NCBI GenBank assembly: GCA_031213475.1
Contig: JARUPZ010000021.1
Coordinates: forward strand, 4,316,438-4,380,437
DNA: 64,000 nucleotides
Reading direction: 5' to 3'
Source of the DNA: Nereocystis luetkeana
Lineage: Eukaryota > Sar > Phaeophyceae > Laminariales > Laminariaceae
Part shown: piece after piece, positions 1-11,268 of the stretch
Layout of the letters: the number at the start of each line of letters is the position of its first letter
Position numbering within the stretch: the stretch's first letter is position 1
Translations under genes and position numbers: made by a program
Notes under the pieces: generated by a model
What the model was told of the DNA's origin: nothing
The model's database searches: none
The model's input: the letters and a program-made list of their open reading frames with translations, nothing else

Positions 1-46
1 TGCTGCGCGAGTTTCTACTGTAGCTACTTTACAATGAAACGATGGG

Positions 47-189
47 GTGGTGGTGGTGGTGGGGGGGGGGGGTGTACTCGATAGGAGAGATATACTCGAT
101 CTCATGCATGGCTGTAGTCGTATGACCATAGACCCTCGCATCCCTACAATGCCGGGACGGAGCATGTCGGGTTTTCACCGACCAGGCAG
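47..189 (-). repeat. R1 dispersed repeat, 3' part
   Basis: The 3' end of the R1 element in reverse orientation, beginning at a G homopolymer followed by GTGTACTCGATAGGAGAG. The same block recurs at about fifteen other places in this window. Nothing suggests that it codes for protein. Confidence 0.8.
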
Positions 190-625
190 ATGGGGAGTGT
201 GGGGGGCATTCGCTGTGACGGTAGATCGAGGACGTCGTCCAGACTCGTCTTTGCAACCTGCGTGTAATATACTTCGATCGCGCGTATATGCTACAGACGG
301 GGTTTCATATGACCTTACGAGGGATACGCATTCATTCCTTGTTGAGGGTAGCATATTCCGTACATACACTCATCTTGGTATAAATACAAACGACGTGTGG
401 TTCAATGCTTTTAGGACTGCAGCCACCGAAGTGGGGACAAAAACACTTGCAGTTAGAGTCGGGTTCAAGTTTCGGCACACTGCAGCACGATCAAATACGT
501 GAAAAGGTGTACCTGGTAAGTAAGCAAGTCCGCTGATTTTCGGCTCACGGCGTGTACCCGACAAAAATCTACGCAACTAGCCCGTAAAAAGTCCAGGCAA
601 CCCACAGCCCGAATCACGCGCATAC

Positions 626-844
626 CTGGGAGGCGTGCTCGCGGGCGAAGAACGGGTGGACGTTGACGCAGAACGGCGAGCCTATCTTCACCAGAAAGCG
701 CACCACATCCGTCACCACGGCGACGTGAGCCCCGGACACGTGCCCCGCGCTGGGAGGGTACGAGCACCCGAGGATCGACATCTGCAGAGGGGTCACAATT
801 TTGACTCGGTCGGCGAGCCCCGTCTCCCTCAGAGCGGCATGCAC
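626..844 (-). CDS. GH17 exon 3
   Basis: 73 codons, phase 0 at both ends. The donor on the minus strand is CAG|GTATGC. The acceptor ACGACAG|GTG has a poor pyrimidine tract, but an in-frame TAA lies just upstream, so the exon cannot extend much further. It begins VHAALRETGLADRV, continuing directly from the LFPCLKE end of exon 2, as GH17 proteins do at the helix before the strand that leads to SYPPS. Confidence 0.85.
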
Positions 845-3800
845 CTGTCGTCGCGCCGTGATCGCGTAGTTTTATGTGAGTGTTTTTCTTTTCTTTTTTC
901 GTTTTTTAAGACGTTTACGGCGGTATACTACGGGGGGGCTACGCTTTTAGTCATTTTCGTGCCCGCCGCAGTGTGCAGAAACGTATAAGTTTGACTCGAA
1001 TTCCAAGTGATTTGCCCCCGCAACGGGACTGCACTCCGAATAGCCCCTGCAGAGGCTTCAAGATGTTCCACTCCGCGCGGAAAGGCGAGGAAGGACCCGT
1101 CCTGTCTCGACGTTTATACTACAGTACAACTGTTCCTCGCGTTTTACCTCTCCAGAAAAGGCACTGCCGTATCGTTTTTTTAGAGAACACGAGTTTCGTT
1201 ATGAGAGAGGCCAACACCGCTTGGCGCGCCTGTCTCGCCTTACCGAAATAAGACGACATCGGATTCGACCCTTTTAGGGCACACTGCAGTCACCTTTTGG
1301 GGACGAACCACTCAAATTCCAGGGCTGTTCACGGGTCGGGTAAAACCTCGCGGGTCGGGTCGGATGGGGCCTCACCTAAACCGACCCGTCCCGTGATATA
1401 TCGAATACCACAGTGACCCGATCCGATCCGACCCGATCCGACCCGACCCGACCAATGGGTAGTCCGCAGGTCGGGTCGTGACCCGTGACCACCCCTGTGA
1501 AATCCCAAGCATATAGCCCCCGAAACGGGGCTGTAGTAATACTTACTGTAAATAGGTTAATAACGCCTTTTCGACTGCACTCCCGTTTCGAGGACAAAAT
1601 GGGGCAACATATATAATATCTATGACTATATATATATATATGACTAGCCACGTCAAATTCCAAGTATTTTGTTCCCAAAACAGGGCTGCATTACTACTCA
1701 CTGTACATGGGTTAATAATCCCTTTTGGACTGCACTCTCGCTAAGAGGCTAAAATGGGGAAACATGTCCTTCGTACATATATGACTTGGAGGAATTAAAG
1801 TCAGGTACATGTTTCTGTGCAACGCACTGGTAAACGGTTAGAACCCTCTTAGGACCGCGGTCCCATTTCGGGGACAAATTACTTAAATTTTTAGTGATTT
1901 GTCTCCGAAACGGGACTGCGATTGTAAAGGTTGTATCAGGTGTTCAGTTCGCCAGGCGCACCTCTCTCTTAAACCGTAGCCCCCACTGTACGGGAGGACG
2001 GGTGTACTATTACGGGGGACCATAGTTAACAGGACCTACGGTATACATAAAAACCTATATGTTTAACAATTTTTACTAACAATATTTGGTCCTGTTAACT
2101 ATGGTCCCCCGTAATAGATTGGAGGGGGTGTACTCATTACCATGCATAGCTGTAGTCGTATGACCAAAGACCCTCGCATCCATACAAAGGCCGGGACGGA
2201 ACACGCCACGTTTTCACCGACCAGGCAGACATTGCTTGTTGCACCAAGCGCGAAGCGAAACCTAGGGTGTTGGGCGAGTCGCATGAAGGGTGAGCTGTAT
2301 CCCACGAAGAACCGATTTTGAGGCGGGTTTTTTGTTTTTGGGGGGGGGGGGGGGGGGGGGGGCAGACACCCGTAGTGGCTTGGGGAGCAAGAGCTATCCC
2401 AGTGTCTTCTGGCACGCCAAATGCCCCTGTTGTGCAGATTGGGTGTTTTGTAAGATGGCGTTATTGCATGACCAGACGGCCAGGGGGGGGGGTACTCGTT
2501 TCACGCATGGCCGGTGTCGCATCACCACAGACCTTCACATCTCTACAATGCTGGGTCGTAACGCCACACATGCTATTGACAGGGATGGAACGCACCAAGC
2601 ATCACAAAAATTATGTGTGTGCACTTACACGTTCATGAAGTCATGTTTCAGCTCCCAACAAATTGAACCCATGTACGTACGGGTTTAGTATAAACTGTTT
2701 GGGATTCGAGTTGAGCAAGTTGTGTGGTGATGCGAGCGTGGCAACGGCAACAGCGACCGCATGCGGCGTCCACGGCAAGCATTGTTGGGCACTTGTAGCC
2801 TATTAAAAAAAAAAGCCAGAAGGCAAGCGAGGGGGCGACACGCCCTACGGGCGAAGCCCCAGACGGCCTCGGCAACAAAGAAAACAACTCATTGAATAAC
2901 ACATTGCTTCAAAAACCAAGAAAGAAACAGGTTGCCATTATTTTTATTTGGCCCTTTACTGCCATCGCCACCTACAACTATTTGAAACTGATCTACCAAA
3001 AATCCAGCCAATTGACCGATCAACCAACCATTTCGTACAACCAACCAACTGCCCAACTAAACGAATCGGCCATGCAACCAACAGACCAATCAACGAACCA
3101 GTCAGAGCTAACCCAGACAACCAACCAACCAATCACACTCGCACAGCCAACCAATCAACCAACCGGCCGAATGAACCATACAACCAAAAGACAAACCAAT
3201 CGAATCGACCAACCAACCAATCAACCAATCAACCAACCAATCAACCAACGAACCAACCGTAAAACATATGTTGAACAGTCGTGAGCTTGAACCCCTTTAA
3301 GATTGCAGTCCCGTTTTGGGGACAAACCCCTACTTTTTTAGGCCGTTTTGTCACCAAAACGGGACCGTGCGCCTGAAAGGGTCAAGCTTGATATTTACTC
3401 TTCCACCCTGGTGCACCGGAGGACCGAAACCCCCTGACAACAACCAACCAACCAACCAACCAGCCAACCAACCTGCTTACCGATCGACCAAACCAAAGCA
3501 ACCAAGCGACGAAACCAACCAACCAACGAACGAACCAACCAACCAACCAACCTCTTTCAAGCACGGGAACAGCCTCCCGCCGAACCTCTCGACGTGCCAG
3601 GGAGCGAGAGGCTCGTTTCCCACCACCAGAAAGATCTCCTTGAAGACGCGACTCTCCCGCAGCCCCCGCACAACGGGCCAAAGCTGGCGCTCGATCCAAG
3701 TCTTCCAGCAGCTGACGGTCAGCATCTCGTCATTGTTCGCGTGCACCATCACCTGCGTTGGGGAGCACGGTGCGGGCGGCGCAAGAAGGCGGAGGGACGC

Positions 3801-6709
3801 AGGGTTTGATGTCGACACATCCCTCGAGCTTTGATTGGCTCCTGGGCTTCTTAGCGTGCTCCGAAAAGTGAGTATTGGGTGCTTATTGCGTACATATATA
3901 GGGTAGTTGTTCGTGGGCCTATCAGCTGTACCTGGTGAACTACTGTAGGTATTCATGCATTAGCGTAAAATTCGTCTCTGATAGTTTTTCGTGTTGGCGA
4001 CGAGAAGCCTGAAGAAGGTAAAAAAGAGGTTGGCACTTGCTGCTACTGCTGCTGCAGTCGCTGCTTCTACTGTACTGCTGCTGCCGCTGCGTTGTTGCCG
4101 CTGCTGCTGCTGCTGCTGCTGCTGCTGCACTGCTACTGTTCTTGTTTTGATTGTGCTGTAGCTGCTGTTGCTGCTTGCTGCTGCGCGTTGGTGCTGCTGA
4201 TGATGCTGCACTGCTACTGTTCTTGTTTAGCTCGTTATAGTCGCTGCTGCTGCTGCTGCTGCTGCTGACAACCCTATCCTCTCTGCAGCGATCGACCATA
4301 TCTCTCGGATATATTTCCCGGGAGGCCGTGGGCAAGACGCGCACAGTCGCAGTGCAGAAAACTTGACGGCATCGCAGGAGAAGTACAACAGCAGGTGGCC
4401 CGTTACCCTGGTGTGCGAGGAAAATAGGGGCCTTATTGACCAATGGGCCTTTCCTGGTACCAGGGCAGTTGCTTTGGCCCATCATGAGGCACGATAGGCT
4501 TTAAAAGGGACCGGTCATTAGTCTATTTTAGCCCCAAAAATTGCCCGTTTTGCCTTAATAGGGGCCGGGCATGGGGGGCAAATATCGACCCAGAACGAGG
4601 ACGGCGACGCAAGATTATTGCAGGGCTGTTCGCGGGTCGGGTAGAATCTCGCGGGTCAGGTCGGGCTGGGTCGGGCAAGGGTGACCCAACCCGACTCGAT
4701 CTGTCAGAGTTTGAAAACCTCCTGACCCGACCCGATCCGATCCGACCCGACCCGACCCGACCTGACCCGATCCGTAGGATTTCGATAAGTTTCTGATCGA
4801 TCCGCGGGTTGGGGTCATGACCCGTGAAGAAGCCTGGATTATTGCTGTTCGATATCCGCTGTTGGTGGGCATGCCGTGTAGGTCAACCGAAAAATAGCAG
4901 TGTGATCCAACCCCTTACTTACTCGTCTGCCAGATGCTCGACGTCCGATGTGAGCGCTCTGCTGCCCATGGCCATGGGGGGGATCCCGTGGCTACATACA
5001 CTACAGCACTAAAATGGCCGGTCCTTCGAAAGGAACCAAATGCCTCGAAAAGACGAAAATCCCCGATGCCTAATGAATGTGGGCGAAAGGCGTGCTCGGC
5101 CGTTTGAGGGACCTTATTACATATAAAGTGGGGCGTGTCTTAAGACTCTTGACCCTTTTAGGAGCACAGCCCCGTTTTGGGGACAAACTACTCATAATTA
5201 GAGTGATTCCTCCCACAAACGGGACTGCAGTGCTAAAAGGGTTAAAAGGGGCCACCTACTGCTGACATGTGTTTTAACACTTTTATAACCGCAGTTCCGT
5301 TGTGGGGACACCCCAGTCAAATTCTAAGTAGTTTGTCCCCAAAACGGGACTGCGGTTCTAAAAACATGTACATACGCACAGCAGTACTTACGAGTAGCCG
5401 AATTAACAAAACTACTCACAAACCAAGTACCAGGCACGATGAGTACAGAGTACAAACACTCCTTTTTTTCTTGAACAATAAAATTTGGAAATTCAGTAAA
5501 AATGGGATATAGACGAGACGTTACGCAGCTTGCAAAGTCGAGTACCTGGTAAGTATCAACTACCTGGTTCCAGGTATATAAGGAGACCCATGATCTGCGC
5601 GCACGCTATCATCACGAGAGAAGCAGTCATAGTTTGTTTTTTCCTGGTATTGTTTTTCACGAGGCAGAATAGTATCTACCGTTACTCGTCACTGGTATTT
5701 GTAGTTTAACGAGTTGTATACCCTTCATGGGGAATAACCTACGCAATTATCAGGGACGTGGTATCATATCTGTGCTGCACCTTTTTGTGTACAGTCCAGG
5801 AAGAGATGGCGATCGTTGATATTCGTGTGGTAGTAAGGTTCGATTGCTTCTTTTTTCACTGCATATCCGCGAGTCTTCACTCTGACAGCACTCCAGATAG
5901 CAGGCAGGTGTGTTCCTCTTTCGTTTTCACGACTACCGTGCGTTTCGTACGGTGCAGGCAGCACTTCAGACAGCATCCGCTGTAGTCAGCAGCCACGAGT
6001 TGGTTAGTGGTGGGAACGGGGGTACTCTTCTATCTATGTTATAGTTGAGAGGATATACCCGCGGCCATGTTAGTTCAGTTTGCACATTGGCTATAGCTCG
6101 TGTGCGCTTTCTTCGTCTCGTGTATTTTGAGGCAGCCGAATTTTTCGATTTTTTGTTTTTCGGATCTTCCTATTAATAGGGCTCCAGCACCTTTGTGTGA
6201 CCACGGACTCCTTCGTCAGAGAGTTAATGTGAGAAAACAACAATTATAACATCATATAATCAGTCGAACCCACAGCTGACGTATTTCATAATTTTGATAA
6301 TAAAATGGTACCAGGTACTACTGTGTACCAGGTACGACATACGATTGCTAATAAAAAATATTTCTTTCTGTTTTTCTTTCGACAATTTTTGGTCGTGTTG
6401 ACAAAATGATAAAAAACCTGGAACAAGGTGAACAAGAAAGAGGATGGTCACTTGCTCGTGCTGCTGCTGGTGCTTCTGGTAATGCTGACAACCCCAATCT
6501 CCTCCAAAGTATGATACGGCGATTGGTGATACCTTCCGGATGTGGTCCCTGCAAGCCGTGGGCAGGACGCGTGCCGGGTCGCAGTGCCAGAACTTGACGG
6601 CGTCGCAGGAGAAGTAGCCGGAGTTCCTGGCCTCCAGCAGGGCGTGCTCGATCTTCTCCGGAGGCCATGGGCAGGGCGTAAAGAGATCGCCGATGTTAAC
6701 GCCGACCAT
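626..6709 (-). CDS. GH17 beta-1,3-glucanase-like gene, partial (3 exons; C-terminal half off left edge)
   Basis: Likely a glycoside hydrolase family 17 enzyme that hydrolyses or remodels beta-1,3-glucan (laminarin-type storage or wall glucan in algae). Reading leftwards, the exons are 6709-6533 (59 codons), 3752-3552 (67) and 844-626 (73); all junctions are phase 0 and the joined 199 residues follow the family order. Exon 1 has the N-terminal strand VGVNIGD and the W-H-C-D-P-A-R-V-L block, equivalent to the family's Y-D-A-D-P-x-V-L. Exon 2 has VVGNEPL, whose Glu (about residue 106) matches the family acid/base Glu. Exon 3 has CSYPPSAG and a GSPFCVNVHPFFA block, matching the family SYPPS and VNxYPYFA motifs. 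The nucleophile-Glu exon is not in the window. No signal-peptide exon was found upstream. Introns of about 2.7 kb hold CCAA repeats, MITEs, a hAT-like element and a decayed exon copy. The family call follows motif order only, with no alignment run. Confidence 0.85.
1320..1497. mobile_element. hAT-like miniature element with GACCC satellite interior
   Basis: Starts CAGGGCTGTTCACGGGTC and ends with the near inverse complement (GACCCGTGACCACCCCTG). The flanking 8-mers TCAAATTC and TGAAATCC agree at 6 of 8 positions, consistent with a hAT-type 8-bp target duplication. The interior is degenerate GACCCGATCC repeats with no coding capacity. Confidence 0.65.
1500..1932. repeat. cluster of partial 'CAGTCCCGTTTTGGGGAC' hairpin elements
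   Basis: Several broken copies of the P-type hairpin repeat lie head to tail: arms at about 1505-1600 and 1655-1770, and a nearly complete copy at 1841-1932. The arms are the family CAGTCCCGTTT..GGGGACAAA core and its complement, with many substitutions. Shorter fragments of the same family occur at about 405-470, 1005-1045 and 1262-1312. Confidence 0.65.
2008..2116. mobile_element. TTACGGGGG MITE, copy M1
   Basis: Terminal inverted repeats TTACGGGGGACCATAGTTAA and complement, flanked by TA on both sides. About 109 bp with an AT-rich centre. A non-autonomous DNA transposon with a TA target. Confidence 0.85.
2118..2362 (-). repeat. R1 dispersed repeat, 3' half, next to a G22 run
   Basis: Inverse R1 copy running from the GTGTACTC motif to the AAGAACCGATTTTGAGGCGG segment, followed by a pure run of 22 G at 2341-2362. 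A more decayed piece lies at about 2488-2600. Confidence 0.7.
2985..3258 (+). repeat. (CCAA)n / CCAACCAATCAA minisatellite
   Basis: Tetranucleotide-based array inside the GH17 intron 2. It makes long T/N/Q/P-rich open frames on the plus strand, which are not genes. A second block of the same repeat is at 3441-3551. Confidence 0.9.
3289..3386. mobile_element. P-type hairpin element
   Basis: About 95-bp inverted repeat: GCAGTCCCGTTTTGGGGACA, a spacer, then CACCAAAACGGGAC, with outer arms CCCCTTTAAG and TGAAAGGGTC. Non-coding. Confidence 0.75.
3441..3551 (+). repeat. (CCAA)n repeat abutting the GH17 exon 2 donor
   Basis: The GT donor of GH17 exon 2 is the first GT of a (GGTT)n run on the minus strand, so the intron begins inside this microsatellite. 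Confidence 0.85.
3552..3752 (-). CDS. GH17 exon 2 (catalytic acid/base Glu)
   Basis: 67 codons, phase 0 at both ends. Acceptor CCCCAACGCAG|GTG, donor AAAGAG|GTTGGT. It starts VMVHANNDEML, matching the GI-x-VxVGVPN-x-E segment of GH17, and carries IFLVVGNEPLAPW with the conserved G-N-E. This is the clearest evidence that the reading frame is real. Confidence 0.85.
3985..4440 (-). pseudogene. decayed tandem copy of GH17 exon 1 plus its CAG-repeat flank
   Basis: The plus-strand segment at about 4285-4440 aligns with exon 1 at 6490-6640: both share a GGCCGTGGGCAAGACGCG-like block and AACTTGACGGCATCGCAGGAG-like text. Both are flanked on the same side by CTG/CAG triplet repeats. The copy has small indels, its frame breaks, and the donor equivalent to AAG|GTATC reads AGAGATAT, so GT is lost. 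It lies in GH17 intron 1 and is presumably not spliced in. Confidence 0.7.
4040..4265. repeat. (CTG)n/(CAG)n trinucleotide tracts
   Basis: Interrupted CTG runs that create poly-Q/S/A frames on the minus strand. They are part of the duplicated GH17 segment. The matching tract beside the real exon is at about 6765-6800. Confidence 0.85.
4621..4836. mobile_element. hAT-like miniature element with perfect 8-bp target duplication
   Basis: Starts CAGGGCTGTTCGCGGGTC and ends GACCCGTGAAGAAGCCTG. It is flanked on both sides by the identical 8-mer GATTATTG (4613-4620 and 4837-4844). The interior is GACCCGACCC/GATCC satellite. No transposase is present, so it would be mobilised in trans by a hAT enzyme. 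Confidence 0.85.
5147..5364. mobile_element. two adjacent P-type hairpin elements
   Basis: Copies at 5147-5247 and 5273-5364. Each has outer arms like CCCTTTTAGGA and TAAAAGGG and inner arms CCCGTTTTGGGGACAAAC and its complement. Confidence 0.8.
6533..6709 (-). CDS. GH17 exon 1 visible (N-terminal strand of the barrel)
   Basis: 59 codons from a Met at 6709 to the donor CGGAAG|GTATCA. The frame stays open a little upstream of this Met, with an alternative acceptor near 6737 (CTACAG|CAC), so the 5' limit is uncertain and a signal-peptide exon may lie further upstream. It carries VGVNIGD, PPEKIEHALLEA and KFWHCDPARVL. A CAG repeat lies just upstream. Confidence 0.8.
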
Positions 6710-6766
6710 GTCACTACTCGTAGCTCGGTCACTCTTGCTGTTGTGCTGTAGACGTTGAAATGCCGC

Positions 6767-6798
<32 letters not shown>

Positions 6799-7385
6799 AT
6801 GCTGTTGCTGTCGATGATGGCTGCTGCTGCCGTCGATGATGTATGTGCTGACAGCTTCAGGTTTTAAACTACACGTATTAATAGTCGTAGGGGGGAGTGG
6901 AGCGCGCTCTCTGCTTTGTTTGCTAACCACGAGGCAATCGGTCGAAGGGGCTGAGAAACTTCGGAGTGCAGGCAATACTCTCTGCCACTTTTACTGGCTT
7001 TGCAGCCCCCCTGGTGTCAGTGCGAGTGAGAAGTGGTGAGAGGCCTCAAGGCAGACCCGACCCTGCCACATTACTTCGTATGCGGCCCAATAGCTGACGC
7101 CTCGGGCTTTAGCTCTCGCTGTATTCTCCCGCATCCCCCCCCCATCCCCTATCCCGCCCGTACGACTATCAAAATATTAACAACACTAATCGTGTACACC
7201 GCGTGCGTGCTGCATACCTTATACCGCGTACCACATACCAGAGGTCCCACATGTTATATCACATGACATGCCTCATGCCACATACCGCAACCTTAAACTA
7301 TACCAGAGAACGATCTCTCGCCGTATTCACCGTCTCGTCGCAGAAACGAGCATACGAATTGGTCTACTCGCGTGATAAAGGAAAC

Positions 7386-7494
7386 TATTACGGGGGGCCA
7401 TAGTTAACAGGACCAAATATTGGTGGTAAAAATGGTTAAACATATAGGTTTTTATGTACACCATAGGTCCTGTTAACTATGCCCCCCCGTAATA
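7386..7494. mobile_element. TTACGGGGG MITE, copy M2
   Basis: Same ends as M1 with small changes (TTACGGGGGGCCATAG). TA-flanked, about 109 bp. Confidence 0.85.
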
Positions 7495-7820
7495 CAACAT
7501 TCAGCAGTCGTAGACAAACAGGGGTACACACTTGCCACACTTCTTGCCCCCGCCTTAATTGTTTAGCCTAACGTCGGGCGGGTGGGGTGCGGGGGGGGGG
7601 GGGGGAATACGCCGGGAAAACACGGTGCTAACGCGTGCCCCAACCTGCCTCAAATTTAATGACGGCCCCTCGCCGGCAGGATACCCATGGCCATATGCAG
7701 AGCACGGAACACACACACACCCTTTATGCTTTTTTTTCAAGCCCGCGTTCTTGGGGCTGTGTGATGGCACCGTCGTGCAGGAGGGTATATACACGAGGAC
7801 CTCCCCTTTTGGCTACGGCG

Positions 7821-7826
<6 letters not shown>

Positions 7827-7852
<26 letters not shown>
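7827..7852 (+). repeat. G homopolymer of about 26
   Basis: A pure G run, unusual for nuclear DNA. Shorter G runs occur at 7590-7604. Such runs may form G-quadruplexes and can be collapsed or extended in assemblies. Confidence 0.9.
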
Positions 7853-7853
<1 letters not shown>

Positions 7854-7943
7854 ATGCCCCCGCAGTTCCACTTTTGCCATGTATGCATTCCTTTTTCGAG
7901 TGCCATGTGAATGGTACCAGGTATGCAGGTATGTTAAGAATAT

Positions 7944-9070
7944 ACAAGGCGCTTCGCTCCGCGGGCGGCCTACGCCGCCCGCTCCGCTCGCTCAGGAAGG
8001 ACAAAAGTACATCAAATTATGCGAAGCGAACAGAGGTCCACGATTGAGTTTAGTGTTTTCAAGGATCGTAACTGCAAACCGGCGACTTGATAATGCCAAG
8101 AGTCCCGCCGCCATGCTTCAGGAAAAAACAGCTCCGACGTCAGCTTGGATGCCACATATACGCTTCGCGTCGCGGATGTCGTACGTACGTATATACACCC
8201 CAGGTAGGGTACTACTGCTGTCTGTACTTATTTTCTTGCTTCGATATGCTCTACCTGGTACCAGGTATGTCTGTACTCTATGTACGAAGAAAGCGAAAGC
8301 CAAGCACGGCACAGCAGCAAAAACAATGAAAATTAAACCGAAAATTCGGAAAGGAAAAAAAATCCCCGTCCCTCTCGTGTAATATTTTTCTGCCTGATTG
8401 GAACACCTTACACCCGGTCGAAAAGAAGAAAAGAAAAAAACGCACAGAATAGCTTCTCTCTCAGCCTCGTACGCCGCCCGCCCCTCTCGCGACTACCTCG
8501 CTACCGATTCGGTCCGGGTATAGCTTTTATCACTCTCTGCCACAATCAGCCCCGTCGCCCGCCCCGCGTGAAGCCCGGTGCTCACCGTGGCCGTCGTTCG
8601 CCAGCTCGATAACGTTGGTGTTCAAACTGCACACCTCCCTCTTTCAACTTCAGCGTGGTCGCAAAAATATGCACCGCTTGAATATTATCTTGCCCTCCCG
8701 AACGACCTTTATAATCTCGTACATACTCTATCGAAAATCATAAATCGAAGCCAGACCAAGCCCGTTCATGCATCCCTCGTGTCTCGAGGCACACGCGACG
8801 CCTAGGCACGAAAGCGGCGACCGCGCTCCTTGCAACCCCCCCTCTACCCGCCAGCACCCGTTGACACCCGCGACGGTGCCGGGTCCTCCCGCGATGCCGT
8901 GCTCGGAGAACACGCATGCACACGAAACGAAAGAAGAAAAAAGGAAGAAAGGACCGAGAAAACAAAGAACTGCTGGAAAGGTCCGGCAAGTAATGAAAGG
9001 AGGCGGTTTGGAAGTGGGAGCTCTGAGAGGCCAGGGATGCACCAACCGAGCACGCTCAGGGGTTGGTTGT
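7944..9070. repeat. dispersed 1.1-kb duplication, copy A
   Basis: Aligns from end to end with 41740-42783: shared hairpin GCGGGCGGCCTACGCCGCCCGC written here as GCGGGCGGC / GCCGCCCGC arms, shared TACATCAAATTA, GCCATGCTTCAGGA, CTGCCTGATTGGAA, TCTCGAGG-ACACGCGACGCC and GGCCAGGGATG. Many indels separate the copies. An exon-like stretch on the minus strand near 8596-8640 reads ..ELANDGH followed by a GTGAGC donor, and the donor is kept in both copies. No protein family recognised. Confidence 0.75.
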
Positions 9071-9353
9071 GATCTAAGTATGTAGTTCTATATATATACC
9101 GACGACGGAGAGGGTTGATATCGCCAATACGGGGCAAATATATTCGATCAATTGGGGGTACATGGTAGTCAAAAAGGGGTACAATATAATAATTGATGAA
9201 GACATTCATACGAGTGGAGTTGTTGGGGCATACCCTCCCGAAAGCTGTACCAGGTACCACTCTGTCTCATAATATAACCATAAGTTTTGCATTAGTTGCC
9301 AAATAAACCGGTAGGTATATTTCGGGACAGAGTGGTATTAAATAGTTAAAAAA

Positions 9354-9373
9354 GGGGGGGGGGGGGGGGGGGG
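9354..9373 (+). repeat. G homopolymer of about 20
   Basis: Pure G run; an opposite C run lies at 9571-9586, at the 5' side of the next R1 copy. Confidence 0.8.
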
Positions 9374-9592
9374 TATTTTTGCGCACACACCCTCTTGTCA
9401 CGGTGTCGTCGTCAGCCCCAGCAACAACGTGCCTAAAAAAACATCGAAACGGGTGTGCGTTGTCCGCATGGACGGACCGTGAACGTCTACTCACCAGCGC
9501 ATCAGAAATGAATTTGGGTGGGGGGCACACAGCGGACACCTCTACTCCCGCGAAAAAAAAATCCCTATACCCCCCCCCCCCCCCCCTCGCAA

Positions 9593-9790
9593 ACGAATCT
9601 TAGTAGGATGCAGGTCACCCTTCATGCGACTCGCCAGACACCTCACGACGCATGGCGCTTGGTGCAAGCAATGTCTACCTGGTCGGTGAAAACCGGACAT
9701 GCTCCGTCCCGGCTGCGAGGGGGTCTATGGTCATACGACTACAGCCATGTATGAGACCGCGTACATCTCTCCTATCAAGCACTCCCCCTC
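9593..9790 (+). repeat. R1 dispersed repeat
   Basis: Forward R1 3' half: CTTAGTAGGATGCAG.. through GGTCGGTGAAAAC.. to CATACGACTACAGCCATG. An inverse fragment follows at 9902-10032, so the two form a loose inverted pair. Confidence 0.75.
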
Positions 9791-10593
9791 CCCCCGTCAT
9801 TTTGCTCCGTCTCGTAAGGGATGCGTGGTCAATGCTTAAATGACTGAGGCGAGCAACAAATGGGTAGCCCCCCCGCCCCCTCCCCTTTCAGCCAAGCGCG
9901 CGGGGGTGTGTGCACTCGATAGAAAATATGTACTCGATCTCATACATGACCGTAGTCGTATGAGCGTAGACCCTCGCATCCCTGCAATGCAGGGACGAAT
10001 CAAGTCGGGTTTTCACCGACCAGGCAGACATTTGCTTCACACGTGGCCAACCGGCTCCCCTCGAAAATCCTCCACACCATTAAAAACAAAATTGCCCTCT
10101 TGAGGGAAAGTATGCCTCTAGAGCGCCGTATAGGCCTCTAGGGGGCAGTCTCACCCTCTAGAGGATATCAGCGATCTGATTGATCAGGTAGCGGCAAGTA
10201 TTGTCGGAGGGACGGACATATCGTCTTTGGCACGGAAAGGCGTCTGCAAAGAACGCCTCTTCCAGATCATCTCGGTGACTGCCCAGGTCGCGATTTCGCG
10301 ACGAGTCCATCGGTATAAACTATCACTGAGGGACCGCCAGGCCGCTATAGGGGGGGGGAGGAAGAAGCCAGAGGAATGCGGCCGGTGACCTGGGGATAGC
10401 ACGTTGATGAGGTATATAGCTAAGATGAAATGATGTGGGGAAAGGAAATCGGGAAACGGGTGACGGAGAAGCGTATCAGGAATACCGCTGATTTACGGAA
10501 GGATAATCGCTTTGTATTGGAATAGCATCTACCCTATTTTGTCGGAAGGCAAGCACAATACCAATAATATAAACCTCCCGAAGAAGAACCCTC

Positions 10594-10702
10594 TGTTACG
10601 GGGGATCATAGTAAATAGGACCAAATATTGTTAGCAAAAATAGTTAAATATACAGGTTTTTGTGTGTACCGGAGGTCCTATTTACTACGGTCCCCCGTGA
10701 TA
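10594..10702. mobile_element. TTACGGGGG MITE, copy M3
   Basis: Ends TTACGGGGGATCATAG and complement, slightly diverged. Sits inside the CCTCCAGAGGG array. Confidence 0.8.
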
Positions 10703-10747
10703 GATGGTGCAATATCGCTTTAGAGAGATTCACCCCCGACAACCCTC

Positions 10748-10860
10748 TATTACGGGGGACCATAGTTAATAGGACCAAATATTGTTAGTAAAAATGTTTA
10801 AATATATAGGTTTTTATGTATACCATAGGTCCTATTAATTAACTATGGTCCCCCGTGATA
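10748..10860. mobile_element. TTACGGGGG MITE, copy M4
   Basis: TA-flanked, 113 bp. Its right arm has an extra TTAA (CCTATTAATTAACTATGG against CCTATTAACTATGG in sister copies). Confidence 0.85.
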
Positions 10861-11160
10861 GAGGTCAAAACATATCAACTTGCAGAGGAGGGTGGTGTCA
10901 GAGTATAAACCCTCCAGCGGGAATACGCTTACCAAACCCTACGGAAGGTGACGGCAGAATAGCCTCCAGAGGGTATAGTCAGCGTGGAAATCCTCCAGCG
11001 GGTGTACGTACATAACCCCCAGAGGGGGATTGATGATCACATGCCCTCTAGAGGTTTAGTCAGAGATAACATCCTCTAGCAGAGATTTACACCCTAGGCT
11101 TCTCCAGAGGGTTGGACGATAGGATCCTCCAGAGGGTCGCGTCACGTTATAAAAATCCTC

Positions 11161-11268
11161 TATTACGGGGGACCATAATAAAGAGGTCTACGGCATGCAC
11201 AAAAAGCTATATATTTCCCTACTTTTACTAACAATATTTGGCCCTGTTTACTATGGTCCCCCGTAAAA
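11161..11268. mobile_element. TTACGGGGG MITE, copy M5
   Basis: Same element, inserted in the satellite array; the right end is slightly changed (CCCCCGTAAAAG). Confidence 0.8.

Noticed and set aside
3940-4485. 181-codon Ser/Gln-rich frame on the minus strand
   Set aside because: CTG/CAG triplets fused to a decayed GH17 exon copy; no consistent frame with the exon.
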